The notes under the pieces: model-generated
What the model was told of the DNA's origin: nothing
Database searches by the model: none
What the model saw: the letters and a program-made list of their open reading frames with translations, nothing else
Shown: piece by piece, positions 11,501 through 22,221 of the stretch
Layout of the letters: every line of letters starts with the position of its first letter
Numbering within the stretch: the stretch's first letter is position 1
Position numbers and translations under genes: made by a program
Assembly (NCBI RefSeq): GCF_014905175.1
Contig: NC_057788.1
Location: forward strand, 3,534,001-3,598,000
Direction: 5' to 3'
DNA length: 64,000 nucleotides
Source: Aphidius gifuensis
Lineage: Eukaryota > Arthropoda > Insecta > Hymenoptera > Braconidae

Positions 11501-12826
11501 TATATTTCAAAATAACTTATGTCAATTGTCGTTGTAATATCATGATTTTTAGATAAACGTGTAAATATTTCATGACAAAATCTTGGTATTATACCAGCAT
11601 CTGATGATAAATTTGTTAATGATGTTTGATTTGTATCAGAACCCATCATACTGTAACTTTTACCAGATCCAGTTTGTCCATAAGCAAACAAACAAACATT
11701 GTATCCTTCAAATGCATTATTAACAAGTGGTAAAACAAGTGTTTTAAATACTTTATCTTGACTTGAATGACGAGGTGAATAACAATCAGCACGTGATATA
11801 AAACAATGATCATAACTAAATGTATGTTGGGCTGATTCACAATCAACAATAACATTTTGTCCTTCAACTTTAACAATTGGAATTACTTTTGGTTCACTCA
11901 ATTCTCTGTAAAAAAAAACAAAAAACAAATATAAAAAGTCAATACATAAATTATAAATTAGCATCAAGTATTTAATGATTTTTCAACGACTTACTTTAAA
12001 CTCATTGGTCTCACACGAATACCAACAGTTAGATTACTACTTTCACCTTCACAAATTGTTTGTTCATCAACTCCATGATCTGATTTACCTCTTGGTGTTT
12101 CAATTTGTACATTACCAAAACATTCTGGTGTTGATTGTGCTGTTATATGATCACTAAAAAATCTTTTTGGTGTTCTAAATGATCCACCAATATTTGTTGA
12201 TGTTGTTGTTGTTGTTGTTATTCCTGTTGTTGTTTTTTTAATTGAATTTTTATTTTTAGTAGTACTACAAAAATGTGTAACTGGTGTTTTATCATTTGAT
12301 AAACGTGATGATGATATTTTTTGTTTTGATGATGGTGTTTTTAGCTTTTCATCAGACATTGATTTACGTGATAATTTTAATTCAACTTTTTGTAATGTTG
12401 TCATTGATGTTGATCTGTCTGAATTTGTTAATGGTCTATTGTTATTTTCATTATTTAGTTTTCTTGTTGAACCATTTTTTTTAGGTGTTATTGATTCAAG
12501 TGTTGATTTACTTTTTGTTAAATTTTTTATTTGATTCATGGCTTGTTCATTTGTTAAATCTGGATAGCTTGTACATCCCCTGTAACAAAAAAATAAATAA
12601 ATTATTTAATCAATAAAAAATATAAATATCTAATAAACAAATTTAATTATTATTAATTTAGTTTATTTGTTGGTAAATGAATGTTATGAAAAAAAAAAAA
12701 AAAAACATGATCATGTGTCAAGACTTACGGCAATACTTTAGGTAGTTTATTTTCTTTGTTGAAATTAATAGGTGAACTTGAAAATATGGCATTACAATAT
12801 CCATGTTTTCCTGTGTACTGTGACAT
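2576..12826 (-). CDS. KIF14: KIF14-type kinesin (kinesin-3 family, motor plus FHA)
   Basis: Ten coding exons (minus strand): 12826-12729, 12579-11995, 11905-11113, 11022-10894, 5848-5688, 5598-5404, 5136-4861, 4368-4296, 4225-4062, 3800-2576; total 3699 nt, 1232 aa. The first 215 residues are a Ser/Thr/Lys-rich, low-complexity extension. The motor domain follows: VGIRVRPMSL, P-loop GQTGSGKS (about 304-311), switch I NEKSSRSH (about 434-441), switch II DLAGSE (about 474-479). After the neck comes a coiled coil, an FHA domain (about 690-790, with LLDGPLVSSLHC and LKNGDRLVIGGNHYFK), then a Lys/Glu coiled coil and a mostly disordered tail. N-extension, motor and FHA are the layout of KIF14 (fly nebbish/Klp38B), a plus-end mitotic motor for chromosome alignment and cytokinesis. 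Intron 4 (5849-10893) is unusually long and carries two plus-strand genes. KIF1/KIF13-type kinesins are less likely given the long N-extension. Confidence 0.87.
5849..7202. other. Left part of kinesin intron 4
   Basis: Intronic sequence upstream of the first nested gene. Most is A/T tracts; 6580-6900 is less AT-rich and includes CACGTG at about 6614-6619 and a perfect 12-bp palindrome GTAGCATGCTAC near 6832-6843. It may contain the nested gene's promoter, but no definite core element is visible. The minus-strand ORFs here are low-complexity and not convincing. Confidence 0.5.
7203..8765 (+). CDS. Nested two-exon gene, small acidic-tailed protein of unknown function
   Basis: Lies in kinesin intron 4 on the opposite strand. 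Exons 7203-7305 and 8440-8765 join in phase 1 (donor G|GTTTGT, acceptor TTTTAG|GA), giving 429 nt and 142 aa. The N-terminus is MDLVYMPEVLSYGSLRAPVY followed by a Tyr/Trp-rich stretch; exon 2 encodes a Gln/His segment, one CYLC pair followed about 20 residues later by another Cys, a basic segment (ESKRRTLGAYLRGKSR), then a run of Glu/Asp and a Lys/Asn-rich tail. No family was recognised. Support for a real gene is the phase-consistent splice junction, the non-repetitive N-terminal half and a terminal stop. There is no signal peptide or membrane segment. Expression is unproven. Confidence 0.6.
8312..8336. promoter_or_regulatory. Paired Grainyhead-like sites
   Basis: AAACCGGTTT (8312-8321, perfect palindrome) and AACCGGTT (8329-8336) lie 7 bp apart inside the intron of the first nested gene. 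AACCGGTT is the known binding core of Grainyhead/CP2 factors. Two copies this close in such AT-rich DNA are unlikely by chance, but function is inferred. Confidence 0.4.
8766..10369. other. Spacer between the two nested genes, in kinesin intron 4
   Basis: A/T-tract sequence with no credible ORF. The last 450 bp are less AT-rich, with a C-rich ACCCACCC...ACCACCCAC stretch (about 9990-10015) that probably forms part of the upstream region of the cysteine-rich nested gene. Confidence 0.5.
9938..9950 (+). promoter_or_regulatory. CTCF-like motif
   Basis: CACTAGATGGCAG resembles the conserved CTCF core (YAGRTGGCRS). It sits about 420 bp upstream of the cysteine-rich nested gene. A single motif match only. 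Confidence 0.3.
10370..10649 (+). CDS. Nested metallothionein-like cysteine-rich miniprotein
   Basis: Two exons in kinesin intron 4, opposite strand: 10370-10415 and 10492-10649, joined in phase 1 (donor CAAG|GTAAAA, acceptor TTTCAG), 204 nt, 67 aa. Residues about 29-47 hold eight cysteines in a CKCNEKCNCRCSCSNMCKC pattern, four of the spacings being Cys-x-Cys. No other cysteines occur; the N-terminus (MGWNILKNRKL) and C-terminus (PPMFNYFTDTMH) are ordinary sequence. There is no signal peptide, so it should be cytosolic or nuclear. Cys-x-Cys clusters are typical of metallothioneins that bind Zn, Cu or Cd in thiolate clusters; eight cysteines would make one small cluster. The aromatic residues are atypical for metallothionein, so it may be another Cys-cluster protein. 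Too short to have been caught by a simple ORF length cut. Confidence 0.62.
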
Positions 12827-13665
12827 GTTTATTTGTTTATTAAAGTTAATTGTTTATATCAAAAAAAAACAAAAGACATTCGCTACTGTGTGTTTGATAG
12901 ATTGCTGAGGTTAATTTGTTGTTGTTGTTTTTTTTTTTTTTGTAAAATAATCATGTAAACTTTAACGGTTAGCCCTAGATGATGATGATCTAGATCACCT
13001 GGCCCTACACTCTCCTACCGTTTTGATATGATGCCCACACACAATTTAATATTATCTATTTAATCCAAATTTTAATGGACAATTCACTGGACTTGAATCA
13101 TTTATGATAGAAAATTCACAAACAACAAAATATCACAATTACAATAACAAGGTCAGTACATTTATTGGCGGGATATAAAAAACAAGACACACAAAAATTA
13201 ATATTCGTTATTAAAAAAAAAAATACAAATGTTTTGTTTATTAGTAAAACAGTGATGCTATTGGTTGTAATTTTTTAGTATTACTAGAGAATTATTTTGA
13301 CATTTTAAGTTGAAATGTCCCTAGATGATCCCTAGGTGTGTATATTTTTGAATTTAAAATTGTGGAATATTTTCTCGTAAACGAAAAACAATGTAAAAAT
13401 AATTTAAATTAATAAATAATAATATTAAAATCATTCAAATATTATTAATATATTAATTATAAAATTTGTTTAAAAAATTTCTTTCTTTTCAAGCAATTGA
13501 TTAGAACAGTTATTTTGTTTTTTTTTTTTTTTGAACAATGAATTTTAATTAAAATAATATTTTATTTGGTAAAAGCGATATATTATTATTTAATAATAAT
13601 TTTATTATTATTATTTATAAATGTAAAAATTAAAAATAAAAAAAATTGACACTGTAATTTGTATA
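12827..13665. other. Kinesin 5' region
   Basis: Holds the kinesin 5' UTR and promoter (minus-strand direction). 12960-13050 is GC-richer. An E2F-like site is listed separately. Otherwise A/T tracts with no ORF. Confidence 0.5.
13164..13173. promoter_or_regulatory. E2F-like site upstream of the mitotic kinesin
   Basis: ATTGGCGGGA matches the E2F/DP core (TTGGCGGGA) and lies about 340 bp upstream of the kinesin ATG. E2F control would suit a mitotic motor. Single motif, inferred function. Confidence 0.4.
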
Positions 13666-14922
13666 TTGATAGCATTCCAAGTTTTTTTTTTTTTTTATGA
13701 TGATTTTAATGTGAATAATAAATTATTACAACTTGACAAATCACAGTGCCACATAATGCATTATTACGACCCAACGAAAAAACATAAAGATAAAATTATT
13801 TTTTTCAAGTTAAATTATTTATTTTTATTTCACATTGTTTTGGATAAACCATTTGATACTGATGCTGAAAATGTGGATATTTTATGTCTACCTAAATCAT
13901 TGAAAGAAATTTATGTTGGTAAAAAATGTAAAATTAGCATCATAGATAAAAATATAAATGGTAAAATGTTTCCTTTTTTTTTACATTATTATAATCAAAC
14001 CATTTAACAAGTAATAATTTTTTCAATTATAATATTCTTCAAATTTATAAATGAAAATCAAAAAAATTAATATTCTACGTATTTTTTATTTTACAAATAT
14101 TTTTTTGAAAATACTTTTAAAATAATATAGAAAATAAAAAACTTAATTAGATACTTAATTTATTTCCTTTTTGATTAATTAATAATTATAAATAAAAAAA
14201 ATAAATAAAAATACGTCGATTGAAAATTTAAATATAACATTAATAAATATTTAACATAAAAATGTTTTAAATATTTCAGATAAATAATAAAGAGGATAAT
14301 TCAAGGGAGTCAGAAGAATAAAATGATTCAGATGATTTGAACAAAGTAAATAATTTAAATGAATTAAATGATTCAAAAGAATCAGATATTCCAGAATACT
14401 TGGATGATTTAGTTGAAGTTTATGAGCCAGAAGAGTCAGATGAACTTGATGACTCAAATAATTTCCAAGTTATTTCAACAAAAACAAAGCAATACGATAT
14501 TGATATTGTAAAATTTGACCTTGTGATGAAAACAGCAGAACTGGAAATTGTTGATAATGATAAATGTATGAAAAAAAATAATAAACTTACCATCAGTTTT
14601 ATTTGTGGTAAATCGAAGGCGAGAGCTTACTAGTGTGAGGTAAACAATAAATAAACTTTTAAAATATATATATTTATAAAATCCATTTCTAAATCAATGA
14701 ATTTATTGATGATTAATATTTCAGGCCAACAGAGGAAGTCCAATTGTTTGTCCACATCCAAATGATCCAACTCGTTGGGTTCATGTTGGTTCATTTGCTG
14801 TTAAATGTGATGATCCATTTGATAAACAAAAAGACATTTATATTAATATTGCCAAGGCACGTAAATGGATCATTCAAACAGTGAATGATTTACGTACAAA
14901 GTCAAATGATTTCATTGACTAA
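13666..14922 (+). pseudogene. Broken serine protease homolog (SPH)
   Basis: Three exon-like blocks resemble a trypsin-fold clip-type SPH. Block 1 (to about 13960) has VLDKPFDTDAENVDILCLPKSLKEIYVGKKC, the usual segment after the catalytic Asp region. Block 2 (14280-14636) has an acidic insert and then LVMKTAELEIVDNDKC...SFICGKSKARAY. Block 3 (14725-14922) has ANRGSPIVCPHPNDPTRWVHVGSFAV and IYINIAKARKWI, the family's C-terminal signature. The catalytic GDSGGP is RGSP, so it was non-catalytic. In-frame stops at 14319-14321 and 14631-14633 break block 2, and the His and Asp regions are missing or unrecognisable. A recently dead or decayed SPH copy best fits; an unusual splice form avoiding the stops is a weaker alternative. 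Confidence 0.65.
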
Positions 14923-15618
14923 TAATATTTTTAAATTTGTCAAAATAAAATAAACAGTTTACTTAAATAAAATAACAATAAATGCAACAAGTTTTAATAT
15001 AACACTGATTTATTTATTTAGTTTAACGCAATAAACACTTTACATGATTATTGCCTCTTCAATAGTTTTTTTTTTTTTTCTTCAAGTCATTTTATGACAT
15101 ACATTTAATTTTTTAGTTTTAAATTAACGAATAACGATTTCGTTTTATTATTACGACTTTATAACGATGAGTCATTAATTTATGAATTTATTAACGAATA
15201 AAATATTAAAATACGAAAACACGATTACTTAAGAAATTACCAAATTAATTCAATAGTTTTTTTTCTTTCTTTTTTTTAACTGCATAGTATTGATTAACTC
15301 AAAATTATATTATGATTTTTTTTTTTAATATCAATTTATAAAAACTCGATTATTTTTAAATTGAAAGCAGTATCTTTTTTTTTTTTTTTCTCTTTGAAAC
15401 TCGATTAAAAAAGAAAACACAAAACTAATGACAAAACGAAAACGAAAAAATAACAACAACATTAATATACGAAAACGATTTTTTAAAAAAGAACAATATT
15501 TTGATTAATCGATAATTATAAAATGATTTGATTTCATTTAAACGCGGTTTTTTTAAAAATAAAATTAATTAGTCATCTTGTTTTTTTTTTTTTTTTGAAA
15601 TTAAAAATAACGATTGAC
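14923..15618. other. Convergent spacer before the Piwi gene
   Basis: About 700 bp of A/T tracts with scattered CG dinucleotides (many ACGA words). It should contain the 3' UTR and poly(A) site of the minus-strand Piwi gene. No ORF or repeat recognised. Confidence 0.5.
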
Positions 15619-18598
15619 TTACAAGTAATAAAGTAATGTTTCAAGTTGTGCATTTGGTGTAATATGAATAGATTGTGAAACTAAAAATGCAAGTTTTTGT
15701 GCAAATTGTACTGGTGCAGGAACTTTAACAGTGCCAGACCAATTGAAATACATATGCATAAGTCTGTATGTCAACATTTGCATTTTATCTGGATCAAGTC
15801 CAACATTATCATGAACAACACTGAATGAAGTTGGAGCAACTGATCCTTGTCTGATTGATTGTGCAACAACATAAAAATCATATTTTGTTGGATTGGTAAT
15901 GACATCATCAACAATTGTACCAGGTTCTGGATTACTGATACGTCCACGATTATCAGCAAATAAACGTGTATTCAAACGTTTTGTTACAATGACATATGCC
16001 ATTGGTACATCATCAGGTGAACGTCCATAAACTTGAGCAAGACTATCTTTAATATTAACAACTTCATGTTGAAATATATGTGCAACTTGTCCATCACCAA
16101 CTCCATCTCTGTAGATGATTATTTTTTCTGGTAATGCACTATTTATTTCTCGATATTTTTGTACTGCTTTGTTGATATTTAATATTAATTCACTTGTTAA
16201 TTGTTCAGATGATTGATGAGATGATACAGCTGAATAATAACGACCCAAACGTTTATCCAATGATGCAACCATTGCACCAAAATCTTTACCACGTTGATTT
16301 GTATCATGACAAACATCATAACCAATAACCATCAATCCATTTAATGGTATTGAACAACTCCATGGAAAACCACCAATTTTACAATTCATTTGTATTGCAA
16401 CTTTTGTTGCAATTGACATCATTCTTTTTGGATTAAAACATTTTGATGTTACTATTTGACATGGTACTGGTCTGTCAATACAACACTTCTTCTTAATTGC
16501 TGAATAAATATCACCACGTTGTTTAAATATTACACACAATATTAATTGAGGATTTTTATGGCTCAATATATTTTCAAGTTCACCTGTAAATGATTGAGCA
16601 GAATCATTACGTATTTTAACATAATTTGGATCACGTATTGGTAAATTTTTCAATGAACGTTGCATTATACGAACAAAATCTCTACATTGATCCATTAATT
16701 TATCAGGTACAATAACAACCCAATCAGTTAATGATACAGGCTCAATTAATCCATTATTTCTAAATGCATTTGTCCAATCAGCATTTTGACCAGCTCCAAT
16801 AGCAATTTGATTAGCAAAAAATACTTTAGTTTCACCCAAAACACGAGCTGGAATACTGACTAATTGTCTTTCAAGCTCAAGTTGCCATTCACGAAATTCA
16901 GTAACAACTTTTGGTTCACCATGAAGACGTTGATTAAAGACATTTAATTTTTTAACTCGTGTCTCAGCTGATATACGTGTATGTTGTGCCATTGCATCCA
17001 TAAGCTTGTAGTCATTTCTCATTGCATCAGTAATACCTGTTGCTCGACAAAGTTCAGGAACTAAATATACAATTGTATCAGTAGAATCTTGACGATTTTT
17101 ATCAGATGATCTTGTTATCAGCATTGGTTGTGTAACGTGTTCAATTTTTATGTTGTATTTATTTCTGTAATAATCAGCATATGATACATCACGATCTTCT
17201 TTTTTCAAATGAAATGTTGACAATGGAGTTGTTTGAAAGTCAATATCTTCAACTCTGTATGTGTTATTGTTGTAATCAGTTAATACTGTGATTCCAATAA
17301 CTTCAGCTTTACAAGCAGCTTGAAAATTAGCACCATGATCATTTCTAATTCGAGTCATTATGTTAAATAACTTTTCTTGTCTCATGACTTTGTGTGTTAT
17401 TTCACAGCACATCATAAGATCACGTTCATGTTGACGAATTGAAGTTATATAACCAGGCCATAATTCAAAATTATGTTCATGTATTGCAACTTTAGCAATT
17501 GGATCAAAATAATTTCTTCCAACAAGTTGTAATTGCAAGTGTGCCAAGCATTTTCTCATTAAAATATTATAAAATTGAAGATAATGTCCATCACCTCGTT
17601 CCAAAGTACCAGTCATTTTGATAATAACACGAATATGTACTCCATCAGATTGACGTAAGCTTGATAATTCAGTGATGTCACTTGGTAAACGTGATGCTAA
17701 GAAGAGTGATTTACCATCAAACATGTAGCCACCCAATACTGTTTTATGAAGATTTAATAATCCTTTTCGTACAAATATACGATCTTCTTCTGGTTGAAAA
17801 TCAACATGGTACTGATAAAGACACCAGGTTGGTGCTGCTGCTAGTTTAAAATAATTTGCTCTGAGTGTTACTTGTTTGCCACTTGTGCCTTTTTTTGATT
17901 CACTCCATTGAGCTGGACGAGTATTTATTTCAGGAGCTCTGTTGTCACGTCTTGCACTACGTACTGGTTTTGCAGGTGCAACATCAGATGATGGTCTTGG
18001 AGCAACTCTATCAGGTACTGTTGAAGACGATTCTCGTGGTGCACTTGTTGCAAGTGCTGCAAAATATGGTTCTCTAACTTCAACTAAAAATAAAACAGCA
18101 AAAAATAATATAAAATTTATCTGAATATATATACTGTAAACATTTAATTATTTGTTTAATTATTTTACCATTTGTTGCTGGTCTTGGTACACCTCTACCA
18201 CCTTGTCTTTGTGGCAATTCTTGTGGTAAATTTGTTGTGACTACAGGTGGAACACCAACAGGTGGTGCAGTTGTCTATAAAAATATTAATTTTAAATTAA
18301 TAAATAATTTTATCAAGCACAATATATAAATATATATTTTTTTTGTGTCATTTTAAAAATTATAATTTAATATACAACTTACAAGATGTGAAGACAGTGT
18401 TTGTCCAATTGATTCAGCTGGTGGTCCTGGTCGTCGAGCATATGGAGCTGCCCATAATCCTGGAAGTGACGAAGTTGAACCATGAATTGGACCAAGTGAT
18501 GATTGCTGTTGTTGCTCTGGTGGACCAGGTGTTACGAGATTTTGTTGGGGACGAATACCACGAGCACGTCCTCTGCTTCGTCCTCTTCCTGATTCCAT
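15619..18598 (-). CDS. aub: Piwi-clade Argonaute (Aubergine/Siwi-like)
   Basis: Three coding exons (minus): 18598-18383, 18274-18169, 18083-15619; 2787 nt, 928 aa. The N-terminus begins MESGRGRSRGRARG, a GR/RG cluster of the type methylated by PRMT5 and bound by Tudor proteins; a Pro/Gln-rich low-complexity region follows. The PAZ region lies about residues 330-460, MID about 550-680 and PIWI about 680-910. The slicer residues are present: D696 (VIGYDVCHD), E734 region (SSEQLTSEL), D767 (IYRDGVGDGQ) and H865 (FSVVHDNVG), so slicing should be possible. It ends LLYYL-stop, the standard Piwi terminus. Family role: piRNA-guided transposon silencing in germ-cell nuage. Exon 3 is a 2.5-kb continuous block. 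The choice of aub over piwi is by general similarity only; Ago3 is unlikely. A 5' UTR intron probably ends at the acceptor near 18613. Confidence 0.9.
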
Positions 18599-20592
18599 TT
18601 TTTGTTTTCACTCTAAATAATTAATTGAGATTAATATTCAAATTTTCAATATCACATAATAAAATTATAAAATATCATTAAATAAAAACTCAAACAATTA
18701 AAATTATCACAAGAAAATTGAGTACTCCAAAATGAAGAAAAGAAAAGAAAAAAAAAAAAAAAAAATGTCCTTGATTTTATTAAACAAAGGATTCTCGAAT
18801 GTTCGTTTAAACAAAATGGCGGATAACAATGAAAATTTTTTTTTTTTCAATAATTTTTTTTTCATCACCTGGATATTTCAATAATAATTTGAAAAAAAAA
18901 ATGAATAAATTCAATCGATTTTACTGAGGCAATTAATTGAAAAAAAATGATAATTATATAATAATTTGAATTGATTTAGATTTTTTTTACACGATTAGCT
19001 TTTGATGGAATTTTTTTTTTTTTTTTTTCGCGAATAAAACTTTTTCGCGGATAATAAATTGATTTATAATTAGTATAAAATTAATTTGATTTACTTACTT
19101 ATTGATTTGATGATAATGAGCAGTTTAATATGAGAGATTGATGCAGCAAATATTGATGAATATTAATTATTTTTCGTTGATAAAATTAATGGTAGTGCAA
19201 GAGTAACGAAGAGCTTGAGATTCGACGACCAAGTGTGGACAATTACCGAGGACAAAGTGGACAAAGTGAATAATGAGTAAGTGAAAATTTCGGGGGGAAA
19301 AATAGTCGAGTACACGTGACCATAAAAATATTAATATTATCGAATCAAAATTCACAGCTCATATCTATTTTTCGTTGTGATGAATAAAATTACCAATCAT
19401 AAATCATTTTTCAACTGCCCCTTTCTTTTTTTTTCTACTGACAAATAGAAATCATCGTTATTAAAAATTTCGATAAAAGAGGAGAAGTAATAATATTATT
19501 ATTGTTATTCAACAAAATTAATAAATGTTTGTCGAGGTTTTGAGGAAAATATTTGAAGACACGTGATATTTTTCAGTTTGCACGTGATTTTTCACTTTTT
19601 TTTTTTTTTTGTTTGTTTGTTGATGCTTATCAAATTTTATTGTCATGGATTTTTTTTTTTTTTTTTTTTTTGAAAAGATGATTTCGAATGATTCATGAAG
19701 ATTAGATTTCGGAGCTTCATGCTGAGTTGGATTTGAGTTGTTTGAGCTAGACGTCTAGACAAAAGAAAAAGAAAGAAAATATTTAATTATTGTCTCAATT
19801 CTATATGCTACATTGAATATATCTTGAATATTTATTTTGTAATAAAATTATTTAAAATTTGTAAATTTTATTTTTATATTAAAATATTATAAATTGGTTT
19901 TTTTTTTTTCTTTTTCTTTTTGAGATTAGAAAGATATGAAATTTAATGATAAAGAAAAGTAAAAACAAGTTTTAAACTTTTGATAAAATAAAATAAAATA
20001 AATTTGTTTTTACCTTGAAAATAATATTTCAAACGTTTTTGATAATAAATTATTATTATTATTATTTCTAAATATAAAATTTGTGTATTTATAAAATTTT
20101 AATGAGAAGATAACTATCGTTCATTTTTAAAATAAACAAGTCACATTAAAGTTGATCTATCAACCTTTAATAAAACAAAAAAAAATCATTTTAAACAATT
20201 CAATTAGTTATTTTCTTGACAAATTAGTTACTTTAAAAATTTCTAAATAAATTGAATTATTTTTGCAGTGACAATTTGCTTTCAAACTTTTACAACAACA
20301 TTGTCAAATATTTAAATTTTTTTTCTCAGTCTATTATCACCTGGAGTTTACAAAACAACACATAAATTTATTTACCAATAAACAATGTCAATATTTACAG
20401 TAAATTATTAACAATATTTTCCAATACAAAAAAAAAAAAAACTACTCAACTCAAAACACTTAAAATATAATTAATTAATTAAAAAATAAAAGTGCAAATG
20501 TTCAAGTGACACTTGTGATTAAAATATTAATCAAATAAAGATTGAAATAAAATAGTTTATAAACATCAAAAGATAAAAGTAAAAATATAAAA
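18599..20592. other. Divergent 5' region between the Piwi gene and the first MH2 gene
   Basis: Contains the Piwi gene's probable 5' UTR exon: a GTAAGT donor on the minus strand near 19097 and an acceptor near 18613. AAAATGGCGG (18823-18832) is a YY1/Pho-like motif shared with other 5' regions here. 19190-19330 is GC-richer. The right half (19800-20590) is A/T tract leading to the first MH2 gene. No ORF is supported. Confidence 0.5.
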
Positions 20593-21479
20593 ATGGGATG
20601 TAAAAAAGTATCAAAAAAATTGAATACATTTAAAAATTTATTTAAATTATCAAGAGGACAAATAAATAAAACAGATAAAATAAATGAACAAGTTAAAGAA
20701 ATTGATGTATCATTGTTAAATACGACAATTGAATTATCAGCACTTATTGATAATTTATCAAGATTTAAAACTCCAAATGAATGGGCATCAATAACATATT
20801 ATGAAAAAAATAATTCAATTGGTACATTTACATCAAATGAAAATATAATAATTGTTGATGGTAGTACTGGTCCATCATTACGTTCAAGATTTTGTATTGG
20901 TTATTTTGGTGATAAATTAAATAAACAACAAGAATTTAAAAAAGCAAGAAGTCTTATTAGAGCTGGTGTTAAATTTTTTTATGATGGTAATGATGTTTTT
21001 GTTACAAATAATTCAGCAACTGATTTATTTGTTCATCCACTTGGTTTGAATAAATATAATAATAGAACAGATAATACTGTTTATCGTGTAATATCAAAAA
21101 AAACATTTTTAATATTTAACAAATCAATATTTCAACGACAATTGTTGGATCATCTACAAGAGAGTGATGAAGCTGCTGGTGAATTATATAATTCATGTAT
21201 CATAAGGTAATTGAATTTATTTTTATAAAATAATTAATTATTTTATTTAATTAATTATTATTTTATTTTTTTAGAATGTCATTTACAAATGGCTGGGGTT
21301 TTAAAAGATCTATCAATGATATAACAGCAATACCATGTTGGCTTGAAATTAAATTACATATCCCAATTGGAATACTAGAATCAGTACTGGGACCATCAAT
21401 AAAACCACCAGCTCTTGGACATCGAAAATATGCATCAATAAATCCATCAAATTGTCATAAAAGCCATTATTATTATTAA
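20593..21479 (+). CDS. MH2-only SMAD-like protein, copy A
   Basis: Exons 20593-21206 and 21275-21479, phase-2 join at IIR|MSF; 819 nt, 272 aa. Residues 64 to about 250 follow a SMAD MH2 domain: WASITYYE, VDGSTGPS, RFCIG, a GVKFFYDGNDVFVTN strand pair, LFVHPLGLN, TVYRV, IFN...F, then RMSFTNGWG (L3-loop region) and PCWLEIKLHIP. MH2 mediates receptor docking, SMAD trimerisation and co-factor binding. The N-terminal 60 residues are Lys-rich and helical-looking with no MH1 domain or zinc ligands. The C-terminus (NPSNCHKSHYYY) lacks the SxS receptor-phosphorylation motif. It starts MGCKK, which could be acylated, although position 6 is not Ser/Thr. Best viewed as a highly diverged SMAD paralog; whether from an R-SMAD or I-SMAD is unclear. 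First of three tandem copies. Confidence 0.8.
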
Positions 21480-21837
21480 TTTATTTAACAATTTTTTTTT
21501 ATGTTAAAAAAATTTAATTTTATATATCAAATTGCTATGTTTTTTTTTTTCCATCTAATTTTTTTATTTCAACAATTATTTGTAATAAAAAAATTTAAAT
21601 TTATTTGACTTTGTAATTTATCCAATTAATAATTACGTATTTTTATTATTTTTTAAATAAAAATAAATGTAGTTTAATAAATTGTATTAATTTTTAATTA
21701 TTGATAAAATGATTGTGATTAAAATAAAACAAGAAATATGATCAATTAATAATGATAAAATGATCAGTCAATGTAAAAATAAATTAGTTAATTAAAAATT
21801 TATAAATTTTAGTTAATTAATTGTATTAGCAGCTGTT
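21480..21837. other. Spacer after MH2 copy A
   Basis: A/T-tract DNA with AATAAA-type hexamers serving as likely 3' UTR of copy A. Nothing else seen. Confidence 0.6.
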
Positions 21838-22120
21838 AATTTATTGCAAAATATGCACCCTTACATAAAACATACCTTAGGCTCCATTTTGGTCTGGGAT
21901 TTACCGTTATAATTCCCATTTTCAGCATACCACACTATTGTTGTAGATTTCACATTATTGTCTAGGTTGTCTAGACTAGTCTTGCAGTAGTTTGGAGCAG
22001 TTGGGCTTAGGCTTAGCATAGGCCAGCAGCCAGCTTAGGCATTTTAGTAGTCTAGAGAAGTTCATGGTGCAACGTGCATTGTAACAAACTCACGTGGTAC
22101 TTATGGTGCATTAACCTAAA
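21838..22120. other. GC-richer island between MH2 copies A and B
   Basis: A 280-bp block of clearly different composition from its surroundings, with clustered TTAGGC/TAGGCC words (GGGCTTAGGCTTAGC, CAGCTTAGGC) near 21995-22045, CTAG-rich segments and two partial direct repeats of ATGGTGCA (about 22063 and 22104). There are no clear terminal inverted repeats, ORF or RNA polymerase III box pair. It could be a decayed mobile element or the regulatory region of copy B. Confidence 0.4.
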
Positions 22121-22221
22121 AAATAAAAAAAACATAAAAAAATAAATGTATAATTAAACAGTTTTTTATAATTTATAATTTTATTTAATAAAATTATAAA
22201 TGAATATAAAAATTATTAATA

